64,000 nt of DNA, taken from the NCBI GenBank assembly GCA_934120015.1, contig CAKOTD010000002.1:44441-108440 (forward strand). Direction: 5' to 3'. This DNA comes from an uncultured Bacilli bacterium (lineage in GTDB: Bacteria; Bacillota_I; Bacilli_A; RF39; UBA660). The notes under the pieces are model-generated. The model saw only the letters and a program-made list of their open reading frames with translations. It had not been told where the DNA came from and searched no databases. This document shows, in pieces, positions 1-9,331 of the stretch. Numbering within the stretch: position 1 is the stretch's first letter; every line of letters begins with the position of its first letter. The position numbers and the translations under genes are program-made.

Positions 1-436
1 TATTTTTTATTTTATATGCTCTATATATTTGTTCAAGTAACATAACTCTAAATAGCTGATGAGGAAATGTCAATTTAGAAAAAGAAATAAGTTCATTTGA
101 CATTTCTTTTATTATTGGGTGAAGACCATAAGATCCACCTATGATAAAAGTTATATTTGGATAATTGATAAAAATCTTATCAATATGATTGGCCAATTCT
201 ATTGAGTCATACATTTTTCCATTTAAATCAAGAGAAATTATATAATCACTTTTATTAATATACTTAATAATCTGTTCTTTTTCTTTTTCAAGTATAATTT
301 TGTTATTATCTAAACTTATATCATTTAGTTCAACTATTTCAAATTTTGTATACTTTGATAACCGCTTTATATATTCTGATATTGCATCCTTTAAATAATT
401 CTCTTTAATCTTGCCAACAGTTATTATTTTAATCAT
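1..436 (-). CDS. rlmH: 23S rRNA pseudouridine-1915 N3-methyltransferase RlmH (3' end outside window)
   Basis: SPOUT-family methyltransferase that modifies pseudouridine 1915 of 23S rRNA in the assembled ribosome. The reading frame begins with ATG at 436 (MIKIITVGKIKENYLKDAI) and stays open to the window edge. It carries the family signatures FIIGGSYGL (the SAM-binding knot) and FPHQLFRVMLLEQIYRAY near the C-terminus. About 145 codons are present of the usual 155-160, so only the last few residues are missing. The start overlaps the stop of the upstream WalJ gene (ATGA), so the two are probably translationally coupled. In Bacilli rlmH also lies near walJ. Confidence 0.93.
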   Translation of the reverse strand, partial: MIKIITVGKIKENYLKDAISEYIKRLSKYTKFEIVELNDISLDNNKIILEKEKEQIIKYINKSDYIISLDLNGKMYDSIELANHIDKIFINYPNITFIIGGSYGLHPIIKEMSNELISFSKLTFPHQLFRVMLLEQIYRAYKIKN

Positions 437-1194
437 ATAGTCATTAACTCCGTTCTTTCATTTGGATGTGCAACTATGGGTTCTATACTATATTGTGTCT
501 GTTTTATCATTTCATTAAAACTTTCTATTGCTTTTTCTTCTGTATTATTTTCTTTACTTAAATGGGCAAGTATAACTTTTTTTGTACTACTTCCTATTAT
601 TTTAGATAGATAATAGGCACTATCCTTATTTGAAAGATGGCCTCTATCACTTAGTATTCTTTGTTTTAAATGATATTGATATTTTCCATCCATTAACATT
701 TTAATATCGTGATTACTTTCAAATATATAAGCATTTTTATTTTTTAATAATTCAAAATGACGATTATTTAGATACCCAGTATCTGTTACATAAACTATAG
801 AAGATTCGTTTGATTCTACTAAGTATCCATTAGTATCTGGGGCATCATGTGATACCGAAAACTTTGTAATAGTCATATCCCCCAAATAAATTTTATCGTC
901 AATAAATTCAAATTCATTATCATACAGAAATTCTTTTAAATCTGGATACATTTTTCTTGTAATAAAGACAATTGGATGATATTTTTTGATAAATACTCTT
1001 AATCCTGAAACATGGTCTATATGTGTATGGGTAATTATTATAGCATTTATAGTACTAGGGTCAACATCTATACTTTTAAGTTTCTTTTCTATATATAAGC
1101 TACTCATTCCAATATCTATTAATATCTTTGTTGTTGCTGTTTCAATAAAAGTTGAATTTCCTGTACTACCACTTGCAAGTACACTAAACTTCAT
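433..1194 (-). CDS. walJ: MBL-fold metallo-hydrolase, WalJ/YycJ family
   Basis: Cytoplasmic metallo-beta-lactamase-fold hydrolase of the WalJ (YycJ/VicX) family, linked in Bacilli to coordination of replication and cell division. The zinc motif HTHIDH lies near residue 56 and the N-terminus has the family signature VLASGSTGNST. A TTG codon lies just upstream, but ATG at 1194 starts exactly at the family motif MKFSVLASGS and forms a TGATG junction with the stop of the preceding peptidase gene, so it is preferred. Length (253 aa) is normal. The walK/walR genes that often accompany it are not in this window. Confidence 0.88.
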   Translation of the reverse strand: MKFSVLASGSTGNSTFIETATTKILIDIGMSSLYIEKKLKSIDVDPSTINAIIITHTHIDHVSGLRVFIKKYHPIVFITRKMYPDLKEFLYDNEFEFIDDKIYLGDMTITKFSVSHDAPDTNGYLVESNESSIVYVTDTGYLNNRHFELLKNKNAYIFESNHDIKMLMDGKYQYHLKQRILSDRGHLSNKDSAYYLSKIIGSSTKKVILAHLSKENNTEEKAIESFNEMIKQTQYSIEPIVAHPNERTELMTI

Positions 1195-2639
1195 CAATAT
1201 ACACTAAGAGAATCAATTCTACACCATCTACATCCATACCACATTTCATAATGTAAGTGAACACCTGTTGAATAACCTGTGCTACCCATATATCCTATTA
1301 TATCTCCACGGGCTACTACTGAACCAACTTTTTGTGGACCAAAATCAGCTAAATGTGCATATAATGTCCAATATCCATTATTATGATTTATTAATACATA
1401 TTTACCATAGTCATTAACTATTTTCTTGGCTTCGATTGTTCCATTATTTGAGGCATAAATAGGTGAATAATAACCAGTTCCAGCTATATCAGTTCCCGAA
1501 TGAATTTCACGCATACCAGTTACTGGATTAATTCTCCAAGCATGTCTATCAGTAATAATCCAACCCGGATTAGTAGGCCATCCCCAGCTTGTAAGTGATC
1601 CAATATGAGGTATTACTTTTCCACCTTTTTCGATTATTTGGTCAACAGTTGGTTTTAAAACTTCTCTTCGATCTGTCTCTGAATAAATAACAACACCATT
1701 TATCTTTTTCGTATTTCTTGTTACTCTTGATAATCCCTCTTCACCAACTTGAGTAATAGTATCATCACCAACTAATTTTTCCTGATTTATTACTTCTATA
1801 GTTTCAAATCTATCTGCTTCATCTTCAACAGTTGTTTCTTCAATTACAACACTTAATTGTGGAGCAGTTTCACTAATAACAACTTCCTGTCCAGGAAACA
1901 ATAAATTATTTTCACTCGTAAAACTTGGGTTAGAAAGTAAGAATTCTGATATACTAATCTTATTATTAAAGGCTACTTTTGTTATTGTGTCACCAGGTTG
2001 TACAACATAATTTCTTTCTACTCTATTTTCACCAAACAATAAATATTGTGCAAGTTCATCTGATGTCGTAAATATTTTTTCATTAATAGGAATATTAGTT
2101 TCTTTAATAGTAATATTTTCATCTATATAAATATTATTTGTATAAGAACCTGTTGTTTCTATTTCTTTCTGTAAATCATTTTTAAAATTATTATATTTTT
2201 CTTCACCAACATAAGTTTCTATTAGAGTTGTTACAGCTTCTTCAAATATATTTTTATCTAAAACATATACTTTTTTTACTACGTCACCATCTGTTATTGT
2301 AAATTGGTAACCTTCTATTGTAAAATCTTTTTTATCAAGTATTTTATTATATATTTGTTCAGATGTAAGAACTTCTTCTGCATAAGTAGATGTTTTTTTG
2401 ATTTCTAACCCATTTGGTTTATATATTTTTTTAACATTATATTTATTCTTTATATATTCTCCACGCTTATCAATATATTTTTCTAAATCTTTAGCAGATA
2501 TAACTGTCCCTAAAAATTCATCATCTAGGTATACTTCATAGTAGTGATTTGGTTCTATCCCATGTCTATAATTATATGACAGATAGAATGTAGAACACGC
2601 TACTAAAGTAACAAAAATTGCTACTAATATTTTTTTCAT
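1194..2639 (-). CDS. Exported M23 peptidase with LysM and G5 domains
   Basis: Predicted cell-wall hydrolase (endopeptidase acting on peptidoglycan cross-bridges or stems). Residues 1-23 form a signal or anchor segment (MKKILVAIFVTLVACSTFYL). A LysM peptidoglycan-binding module follows at about 210-256 (YVVQPGDTITKVAF), a G5-like module at about 265-345, and a LytM/M23 domain at about 355-481. The catalytic zinc ligands are visible: HSGTDI (HxxxD) and HLHYE (HxH). The architecture resembles stage-II/IV sporulation-type and DipM-like peptidases. It is joined to walJ by a one-base overlap, consistent with the link between WalRK-region genes and wall metabolism. Precise substrate is unknown. Confidence 0.88.
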   Translation of the reverse strand: MKKILVAIFVTLVACSTFYLSYNYRHGIEPNHYYEVYLDDEFLGTVISAKDLEKYIDKRGEYIKNKYNVKKIYKPNGLEIKKTSTYAEEVLTSEQIYNKILDKKDFTIEGYQFTITDGDVVKKVYVLDKNIFEEAVTTLIETYVGEEKYNNFKNDLQKEIETTGSYTNNIYIDENITIKETNIPINEKIFTTSDELAQYLLFGENRVERNYVVQPGDTITKVAFNNKISISEFLLSNPSFTSENNLLFPGQEVVISETAPQLSVVIEETTVEDEADRFETIEVINQEKLVGDDTITQVGEEGLSRVTRNTKKINGVVIYSETDRREVLKPTVDQIIEKGGKVIPHIGSLTSWGWPTNPGWIITDRHAWRINPVTGMREIHSGTDIAGTGYYSPIYASNNGTIEAKKIVNDYGKYVLINHNNGYWTLYAHLADFGPQKVGSVVARGDIIGYMGSTGYSTGVHLHYEMWYGCRWCRIDSLSVY

Positions 2640-2647
2640 AACTACCC

Positions 2648-3991
2648 CTAACTTTCTTCTTTATTTATAAAGTTAACAAATGTACTAGTATTTCGTTTAA
2701 ATATCAAATCAATGGTTGTTGTTGGTCCACTACGATGCTTTCCTATTATAAATTCACTTCTACTAGTTTGTTCATCAATGGCACTTTCTTTATTGTAATA
2801 ATCATCTCTATATAGAAAGGCAACTATATCTGCATCCTGTTCTATTGATCCAGATTCTCTTAGATCACTAAGTATTGGCCTTTTATCATCTCTGCCTTCA
2901 ACACTTCTTGATAATTGGGCAAGGGCAATAACCGGTATACCAAGCTCCATAGCCATTGTTTTAAGTGATCTTGATATTTCAGATACCTCTTGTTGACGAT
3001 TACCGGCATATTTATCAGAACCACTGATTAATTGTAGGTAATCTATAATAACTATTCCAAGACCATCTTCTGTGGAAGCCAATCTACGACATTTTGATCT
3101 AATTTCACCTATTGTCATACCTGGTGTATCATCAATATATAATTTTGTATCTGCCAGTTTACTAATTGCTTCATTTATTCTTTTCCAATCAGAGTGCTCT
3201 AAACGACCATTTTTTAATTTATATCCTTCTACTTGACCAACAGATGAAAGCATACGAACCGCAAGCTGTTCTGCACTCATTTCCATATTAAATAAAGCTA
3301 CTCCTTTATCACTATTCATAGCAATATTAGTTGCTAAATTAAGAGCAAAGGCGGTTTTACCCATTGCGGGACGAGCTGCAATTATAATTAATTCATTAGG
3401 ATGCAAGCCTGTTGTTACCTTATCAAGATCATAAAACCCTGTTGAAAGGCCAGTAACTTCTCCCTTATTTTGGGCAAGTGTCTCTAAATCGGATTGTGTT
3501 TTGAATAAAACGTCTTGAATGCTTCTAAATTCTGTACCTTTTCTAGTTTTTACAACACTAAATATTTTCTTCTCAGCTGTATCTAGTATATCTCCTATAG
3601 AATCTGATGATGTATACCCTACGGTTGCAATATCAGTCGCTTCAGAAATAAGCTTACGACGAATTGCTTTTTCTTCAACTATTTTAATATACTCATCAAT
3701 ATTAGCAGCTGTTGGGACTATATTAATTATTTCCGTTAAATATTCAACATCTCCCACTTGTTTTAATATATTTCTATTTACTAACTCTGATGTAACTGTT
3801 GTTAAATCAATGGGTGTTCCTTTATCACAAAAATCTGCTAGTACTTTAAATATTTTTCCATTTGCATCTGCATAAAATTGTTCACTAGAAAGAGTTTCTA
3901 CCGCTCTTTGAAGTGCATATTTTGATAAGAACATAGCACCCAAAACTGATTTTTCAGCAATTAAGTCATGAGGTAATTCTTTACCATTCAT
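2648..3991 (-). CDS. dnaB: Replicative DNA helicase DnaB
   Basis: Hexameric 5'-3' helicase of the replication fork (DnaC in B. subtilis naming). The N-terminal primase-interacting domain begins with PHDLIAEKSVLGAMF. The RecA-like motor has Walker A (ARPAMGKTAFALN), the Walker B region IVIIDYLQLI and the C-terminal DLRESGSIEQDADIVAFLYR motif. Full length (447 aa) and no intein. It lies directly downstream of rplI with a one-base gap, the usual gdpP-rplI-dnaB order of Firmicutes. Confidence 0.97.
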   Translation of the reverse strand: MNGKELPHDLIAEKSVLGAMFLSKYALQRAVETLSSEQFYADANGKIFKVLADFCDKGTPIDLTTVTSELVNRNILKQVGDVEYLTEIINIVPTAANIDEYIKIVEEKAIRRKLISEATDIATVGYTSSDSIGDILDTAEKKIFSVVKTRKGTEFRSIQDVLFKTQSDLETLAQNKGEVTGLSTGFYDLDKVTTGLHPNELIIIAARPAMGKTAFALNLATNIAMNSDKGVALFNMEMSAEQLAVRMLSSVGQVEGYKLKNGRLEHSDWKRINEAISKLADTKLYIDDTPGMTIGEIRSKCRRLASTEDGLGIVIIDYLQLISGSDKYAGNRQQEVSEISRSLKTMAMELGIPVIALAQLSRSVEGRDDKRPILSDLRESGSIEQDADIVAFLYRDDYYNKESAIDEQTSRSEFIIGKHRSGPTTTIDLIFKRNTSTFVNFINKEES

Positions 3992-3992
3992 A

Positions 3993-4439
3993 CTAATCTT
4001 CCTTCTCTAATTTTACCTTAATAATTGCTTCCACCTTTTTATGTAAATTAATTTTTACATCATAATACCCAAGTGATGATAAAGTAATATCAAGATTTAT
4101 TTTCTTCTTATCTATATCAAATCCTTTGGTTTTTAGTGCATCTGATATTTGTTTTGTACTAATACTACCAAAGACTCTACCATCTTTACTAGTTTTTACT
4201 TTAAATTTAAGCTCTATCTTAGCCAATTTATCTTTTATTTTTTCACATTCTTTAATTAAAGAAGCTTCTTCTAATTTACGATTTTCTATCTCATTTTCTA
4301 AACGTTTTACACCAGTTTTTGTAGCCATTACTGCATAACCATTCTTTATGAGATAATTCATTCCATATCCATCTTTTACAGTTATAATTTCATCTTTTTT
4401 ACCTTGACCCTTTACATCCTTTAATAAAATTACTTGCAT
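3993..4439 (-). CDS. rplI: Ribosomal protein bL9
   Basis: Large-subunit protein L9. The N-terminal RNA-binding domain has the signature DVKGQGKKDEIITVKDGYG, followed by a long charged helix and the C-terminal domain. An in-frame ATG exists four codons upstream, but the Shine-Dalgarno sequence GGAGG sits inside that extension, five bases before ATG 4439, so translation begins at MQVILLKDVK. This ribosome binding site lies in the last codons of the upstream phosphodiesterase gene, indicating tight coupling. Length 148 aa, normal. Confidence 0.96.
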   Translation of the reverse strand: MQVILLKDVKGQGKKDEIITVKDGYGMNYLIKNGYAVMATKTGVKRLENEIENRKLEEASLIKECEKIKDKLAKIELKFKVKTSKDGRVFGSISTKQISDALKTKGFDIDKKKINLDITLSSLGYYDVKINLHKKVEAIIKVKLEKED

Positions 4440-4440
4440 A

Positions 4441-5409
4441 TTAACCTCCATTTATTATCTCTATCAATTTATTCTTTACTTCTTCTATTGTAGTATTTTC
4501 TACTCTTGTAGCAGCTTCAGTAACATGTCCGCCACCACCTAATTTACACATTATTGCTTCTACATCTATATTTCCAAGTGATCTTGCACTTATTCCATAA
4601 GTATTTTCTTTTAATTTTCCTATACAAAATGAGGCTTCCATATTTTGAAATTGAAGCAGGCTATCAGCTATTACAGCTAAATCCTTTGCTGTAACTATTC
4701 TATCATCTATTTCACATAAAATCATTGTACTATTAATTTGATAACTTCTTTCAATATAAGTTTGATGCTCTAAATATGACTCTCTACTTTCCCTTAATAT
4801 TTCTTGTTTAACAATTGTATCTGCACCTATTTTAGTCAAATAAGCTGCTGTTTCATATGTATATTCAGTAGTTTTAAACTTAAACCCATTAGTATCTACC
4901 TCTATAGCTGCCAATAATAATGTTGCAAGAATCGTATCTGGAATATAATTCATATATCGACTATAACTTGTAATTATTTGGGCAACACTTGACACATTTG
5001 TATTAATATACATTAACTTTGTATTTTTAATATATTCAGGGCTTTTAATATGATGGTCAATTACAATTATATCAAAACATTTATCTATTATTTCTTCTAT
5101 TTCAAATAGGGAAGGTCTATGACAATCTAATACTATTGTTAGGCAGCCATCAAAATCAAATTTACTAAATTCATCTTGGTATAAAATATTAAAACTGTTA
5201 CTATTTAATTTTTCGAATGATCTTATAATAGTATCATTTGTTTGTACTTCATTCAATACAATATAACATTCTTTTCCCATTTTTGTATAAATATTATATA
5301 AACATAATGCGGATGAAAAACCATCTAAATCCATATTTTTATGAGTTGAGATTATAATTTTTGAGTACCCTTTAACAAGTTTTGTTAATGAATTAAAAAA
5401 TTCTTGCAT
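4441..5409 (-). CDS. DHH/DHHA1 phosphodiesterase, shortened GdpP-type (c-di-AMP or nanoRNA)
   Basis: Manganese-dependent DHH-DHHA1 phosphodiesterase. Motifs visible: NMDLDGFSSAL (motif I), VLDCHRP (motif II), VIDHH (motif III) and the DHHA1 glycine motif GGGGHVTEAAT, which is close to the GdpP version. The gene sits in the classic gdpP-rplI-dnaB position but encodes only 322 aa, equal to the C-terminal half of GdpP; the two membrane helices, PAS-like domain and degenerate GGDEF domain are absent. It starts at ATG with GAGGTG upstream. Likely substrates by family are c-di-AMP or pApA (DhhP/NrnA-like); which one cannot be read from sequence. Confidence 0.85.
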   Translation of the reverse strand: MQEFFNSLTKLVKGYSKIIISTHKNMDLDGFSSALCLYNIYTKMGKECYIVLNEVQTNDTIIRSFEKLNSNSFNILYQDEFSKFDFDGCLTIVLDCHRPSLFEIEEIIDKCFDIIVIDHHIKSPEYIKNTKLMYINTNVSSVAQIITSYSRYMNYIPDTILATLLLAAIEVDTNGFKFKTTEYTYETAAYLTKIGADTIVKQEILRESRESYLEHQTYIERSYQINSTMILCEIDDRIVTAKDLAVIADSLLQFQNMEASFCIGKLKENTYGISARSLGNIDVEAIMCKLGGGGHVTEAATRVENTTIEEVKNKLIEIINGG

Positions 5410-5500
5410 ATCATCACCTCACGTATATATATTATACTATAAAATAATTACTATGTCTAACATGAATGAAGGTAAACTATATTTTTATCTAATAAAACAA

Positions 5501-5537
5501 AAAATCAATATATAGTCAATGCTACATATTGATTTTT
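5501..5537 (-). terminator. Rho-independent terminator of the exported-protein operon
   Basis: Imperfect hairpin with arms AAAATCAATAT and ATATTGATTTT. On the minus strand it is followed by TTTTTTGTTTT. It ends transcription coming from the gene at 5546-5947. Confidence 0.75.
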
Positions 5538-5545
5538 AAAATTGG

Positions 5546-5947
5546 TTAGTACGGTATTTCTAAAATTGCATCAAGTTTATTCGAAATATCAAAACTTAAT
5601 ATTTCTCCACCTGTTACATTCCCTTTTTCAGTGCTGCTCACTTCTAAGCTTACCTTTGGTGGAGATTCATTTATGTCATATATATTGATGATATATGTCC
5701 TTGATAATGTTGCTGATTCTGAAAATCTTCTTACAAAATTTTCAACAAATTTTTCCCTATCAATCATTAATATTCCACGGGAATATGCAGAAGTATCTAC
5801 AGCATCTAACATTGCTGCCTCTGTAACATCTTTAAGTAAGTTATAATTATGCTCATCTGTATTTGTAATATTTTGAAAGAAATAAACAAAGAATATAGCT
5901 ATTATACCTATTGTTACTATTGCTATTCCCCAAAAAGATTCTTTCAT
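5546..5947 (-). CDS. Small membrane-anchored protein, DUF5411-like
   Basis: 133-aa protein with one N-terminal membrane segment (residues about 7-24, IAIVTIGIIAIFFVYFFQNI) and an extracytoplasmic domain of about 105 residues. The layout (one helix, then a small alpha/beta domain) resembles TadE/pilin-like or DUF5411 proteins of uncultured gut Firmicutes; this match is from memory and not proven. It is the last gene of a three-gene set with two other exported proteins (13 and 8 base gaps). RBS GAGGTG precedes ATG 5947. Function unknown; a role in a surface structure is inference. Confidence 0.7.
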   Translation of the reverse strand: MKESFWGIAIVTIGIIAIFFVYFFQNITNTDEHNYNLLKDVTEAAMLDAVDTSAYSRGILMIDREKFVENFVRRFSESATLSRTYIINIYDINESPPKVSLEVSSTEKGNVTGGEILSFDISNKLDAILEIPY

Positions 5948-5960
5948 TTAATTTACACCT

Positions 5961-8477
5961 CTATTCCATCGGTAATAGGTTATTCCTAGCATCACCAAGC
6001 AATGTACTATCACAAGCATACCAGTCATTTCCCATTGCACATGAATTATCAATATTTACTATATGACTAAAATTACTATTCCTTAAAAAATTACTACGAC
6101 AATATAAACCATTTTCACATTCCAAATTAAAATCACTATAACTATTTTTCTTATTATATTCTCTTATACTTTTGATGTCTGATGGTGTAAGTGTAATACT
6201 ATACATTGGAGTTAAATTATAAACTTCATAGTCATTAACCTCACGATTTTTTGTGATAAATAGTTCCGCGGATTTTTTATTCCATAACCCTAATGTTTCC
6301 CGATAGTTGTTACTATTTTTATCTGGAAACGGATTTGTTAAAGATATTGGTCTATAAATAATATTACTTGCTATTTGGCTATCATCATCAGGAATACATG
6401 AATCATCATCACATGTAATTGTATTATTAACCTTAAATGGGCACTCTACCTCAAGATTTTGGGCATATTTACTATAACCGGTTGCTACTGCCATACCCGT
6501 TGTCTTATTTGGTATATAATTTGGTATGACAAAATTATAGGGATTTATTATTGAGTTAGGCACTAATGATTCAAGTAAATTACCTGAATTTTTTTCTATA
6601 GCTTTAATTGAATTAGCCATTTGTGTATAATCTCCAATAATGATTTTAGAACTTGTAGTACTTGCAATATTATTTTCTACTTTTGTAGTCCTTTTATAAT
6701 TATTTGCCTGCAACAAACACTGATTTAAAACTTGTATATTATCCTGAGCTGCATTTATTTGTACTTCATATTGTTCATTTACTTTATCTATTGCTTTTTT
6801 GGGTGCAGTAGTAATTTCCTCATATGCTTCAGAACAAACTGTTTCAGGTGATCCTGAAGAGCAAGCTTGTTCATTTCCATGTGAATTTTTCATACATTCA
6901 TTATATCCTATTGCTGCCTCTGCCGAACACTCTGCTGCTGCCTTCTTAGCTTCCACTCTGGCCAAACAAGCTTGATATTTTGCTTCAGCGTTCCTTTTTG
7001 CTACTAATTCATTCTTAGCATCTATTTTGATTTGTAACTCGGCGGTTATATTTTGCTTACTACCTGCGTATGTAGTAACAGTTGCATAACCTGTAAACTG
7101 ATCATACCAGTTAAATCCTTTACCAGCAAATATTGTCTTTCTTGTCAATTCTTGAGGAAATGATATTTCAGTATGGGTATGTTCTATAATATTTACTAAT
7201 CCATCACACAGGCTTTCCTTTACTTTATATGTATCTGAAGAATAATTTTCTCCACAACTTCCAGGAATGATAACATCGTCAGGTAAAGTTTGAGGATTCT
7301 TTACACACAAACTTGGATTAACTTCACAATTTGGAACAAATGTATATTCATAAACACATACATCTGGTTCTGAATTTGGATCCGGATCGGGATCTGGACT
7401 TCCACCATTTGAAGTTACTGGTGGACAAGTTGGATCTGTACCAGCTCGTTCACTTATACAACTTGTGAAACAACTTCCCTCCATCGTATTACATTTTTGA
7501 GCACATATTGATACACAATTTGGACAAGTTTCATCAACCCCGGCATTTTTAGTAATACAGCTTTTAAAGCATGTTATTATTTCATCTTTCTCATCGTATC
7601 TTCTAGCACAAGTTGTTTTACAATCATCACGACAATTTCCTGCGTCTGGATCTACTGTACTATCCCAAATGCATATTCCTTCACTCCAAGCTGGAATTTT
7701 TTCATAACCACTCATAGAACTACCATAATAAGCCGGTTTCTTATTTACACAAGCACCGCATAAAGTTCTTATTACTCCATTGACACCATAATAACTTAGT
7801 GTTCCGTTTTTTACACCTGTACACAAAGTACGATCAGCAGTATTAAAAAAGACATATTCGTTTGTTAATACATTGCGTGCTCTTAAGACTTGATATATAT
7901 TAGCATCTACTAAGTCGATATTTTCATCATACTCAGCGCCATCCGCTTTCTTTAATAAATTATCAAGTACAATTTTAGCAGCTTTTTTAGAGCATTCAGC
8001 AGGTATTGACTTATTTTCATAAAAATCCCCACAAATCTGCTCGGCAAGTACATGAGCAAACAAACTATCACTATTTAATTCATTATCTATTATCGTTTGT
8101 TTTAGTAAACTTTCCATCTTTGGTTGATATGCAGCATTTTCTTCTCCTTTACCATTTTTATAAAGTATAGGCCTTATAAATTCTTCATCAACATAATCAC
8201 ACCCAAAACCATTTTTAGCTTCCAAATCGGCATTTGTTTCAGGATCACACATGGTAAATGATATCGTACTATAGCTTCCATCTTCGGTCTTATAAACATT
8301 TTCAAAATAACTGTATGATGTAAAACTAGTTAAATAATCCCAATCACCTGAAATTACCGCTGTACTTCTATTATAACTAGTATTCATAGAATCATTTCTA
8401 TAATTCCAATTTTTTGCTCCTGCAATTATGGGTAAAAATAATAGTAATGACACAATTATTATTTGTCTTCTTTTCAT
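5961..8477 (-). CDS. Large secreted cysteine-rich protein of unknown function
   Basis: 838-aa exported protein. A signal peptide covers residues 1-21 (MKRRQIIIVSLLLFLPIIAG). It contains dozens of cysteines. Two tandem Cys modules occur near residues 280-350, each ending in CFxSCI-x5-GxDxTCP, followed by an acidic-proline hinge (PDPDPDPNSEPD). A helical, Ala/Lys-rich, coiled-coil-like stretch lies near 480-600, and a further Cys-containing C-terminal domain follows. No sortase motif or C-terminal anchor is seen. Such a cysteine load is unusual for a low-GC Gram-positive and implies disulfides outside the cell. No enzymatic motif was recognised. It is the middle gene of the three-gene exported set. 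Confidence 0.75.
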   Translation of the reverse strand: MKRRQIIIVSLLLFLPIIAGAKNWNYRNDSMNTSYNRSTAVISGDWDYLTSFTSYSYFENVYKTEDGSYSTISFTMCDPETNADLEAKNGFGCDYVDEEFIRPILYKNGKGEENAAYQPKMESLLKQTIIDNELNSDSLFAHVLAEQICGDFYENKSIPAECSKKAAKIVLDNLLKKADGAEYDENIDLVDANIYQVLRARNVLTNEYVFFNTADRTLCTGVKNGTLSYYGVNGVIRTLCGACVNKKPAYYGSSMSGYEKIPAWSEGICIWDSTVDPDAGNCRDDCKTTCARRYDEKDEIITCFKSCITKNAGVDETCPNCVSICAQKCNTMEGSCFTSCISERAGTDPTCPPVTSNGGSPDPDPDPNSEPDVCVYEYTFVPNCEVNPSLCVKNPQTLPDDVIIPGSCGENYSSDTYKVKESLCDGLVNIIEHTHTEISFPQELTRKTIFAGKGFNWYDQFTGYATVTTYAGSKQNITAELQIKIDAKNELVAKRNAEAKYQACLARVEAKKAAAECSAEAAIGYNECMKNSHGNEQACSSGSPETVCSEAYEEITTAPKKAIDKVNEQYEVQINAAQDNIQVLNQCLLQANNYKRTTKVENNIASTTSSKIIIGDYTQMANSIKAIEKNSGNLLESLVPNSIINPYNFVIPNYIPNKTTGMAVATGYSKYAQNLEVECPFKVNNTITCDDDSCIPDDDSQIASNIIYRPISLTNPFPDKNSNNYRETLGLWNKKSAELFITKNREVNDYEVYNLTPMYSITLTPSDIKSIREYNKKNSYSDFNLECENGLYCRSNFLRNSNFSHIVNIDNSCAMGNDWYACDSTLLGDARNNLLPME

Positions 8478-8485
8478 TAATACAT

Positions 8486-9154
8486 CTACAACCTTTCTTT
8501 TTTATTTTTTCTGAACCACTTAAATACCAGTAATATAAATAAATTTATTGTTACAATTAAAGTAAAAAAATAATACTTTTGATACAGCTTTAAGAATTTT
8601 AAATAGTTTTCTTCATCTACATTATTAATAATTGAATTATCATTACTTTTTTCTTTATTTTTAATATAGTTAGTAACTTTCTTTTCAAATTCATTATAAT
8701 CAATATTTACACTTGTATACTTTTGACACAAATAATATTCCATAGCATCTTTACATACTTTACTTCCATAGAAATCATTAATTTTTGGAATATTTACAAT
8801 GATATTTCTTAAAGTAATTGTATTGCATCTCAAAGTGCCAGATATATCAAACATGTATTTATTGTTATCATTAATATTATTAATTAATACTTCTCCAATA
8901 CCATTATTTTCCATATCAAGATAAAAATAATATTTATATGTTTCAGCATTAAAGATGGCTATTTCTTTAGAAACTCCAGCAAATATTATCTGAAATTTAG
9001 TATTTCCTTTATTATCAATATAGCTATCTACTGTATATGTAATATTATCTGCTAATTTTTGTAGTCTTTCTCTATCGGCACTAGAGCATTCATAACCAAT
9101 AATAGTACTAGGAAATAATAATAAAATTGTAATTACTAAAATTATTTTTTTCAT
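8486..9154 (-). CDS. Exported protein with C-terminal membrane anchor, unknown function
   Basis: 222-aa protein. An N-terminal signal peptide (MKKIILVITILLLFPSTIIG) is followed by YEC, then an extracellular domain with four cysteines and a C-terminal membrane helix (YYFFTLIVTINLFILLVF) with a basic tail (KWFRKNKKERL), so most of the protein faces outward. ATG 9154 is chosen over an ATG seven codons upstream because AAGGA lies eight bases before it and it begins the signal peptide exactly. First gene of the exported set; the 180-bp gap upstream holds its promoter, shared back to back with the regulator at 9332. Function unknown. Confidence 0.72.
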   Translation of the reverse strand: MKKIILVITILLLFPSTIIGYECSSADRERLQKLADNITYTVDSYIDNKGNTKFQIIFAGVSKEIAIFNAETYKYYFYLDMENNGIGEVLINNINDNNKYMFDISGTLRCNTITLRNIIVNIPKINDFYGSKVCKDAMEYYLCQKYTSVNIDYNEFEKKVTNYIKNKEKSNDNSIINNVDEENYLKFLKLYQKYYFFTLIVTINLFILLVFKWFRKNKKERL

Positions 9155-9331
9155 CCAATCTTCCTTTACAAGCATTAATAATTAAGATTATTTTATGAAT
9201 ATTTACAAGGTAATTTTATCATTAATGTCGAATGTAGTCAATATTTGTATTACAATTATTAAATACATTTTATAAATATATAAATAATTTTTAAAAAATA
9301 TTACAATTATATATAAGAAAGGTGTGAATAT

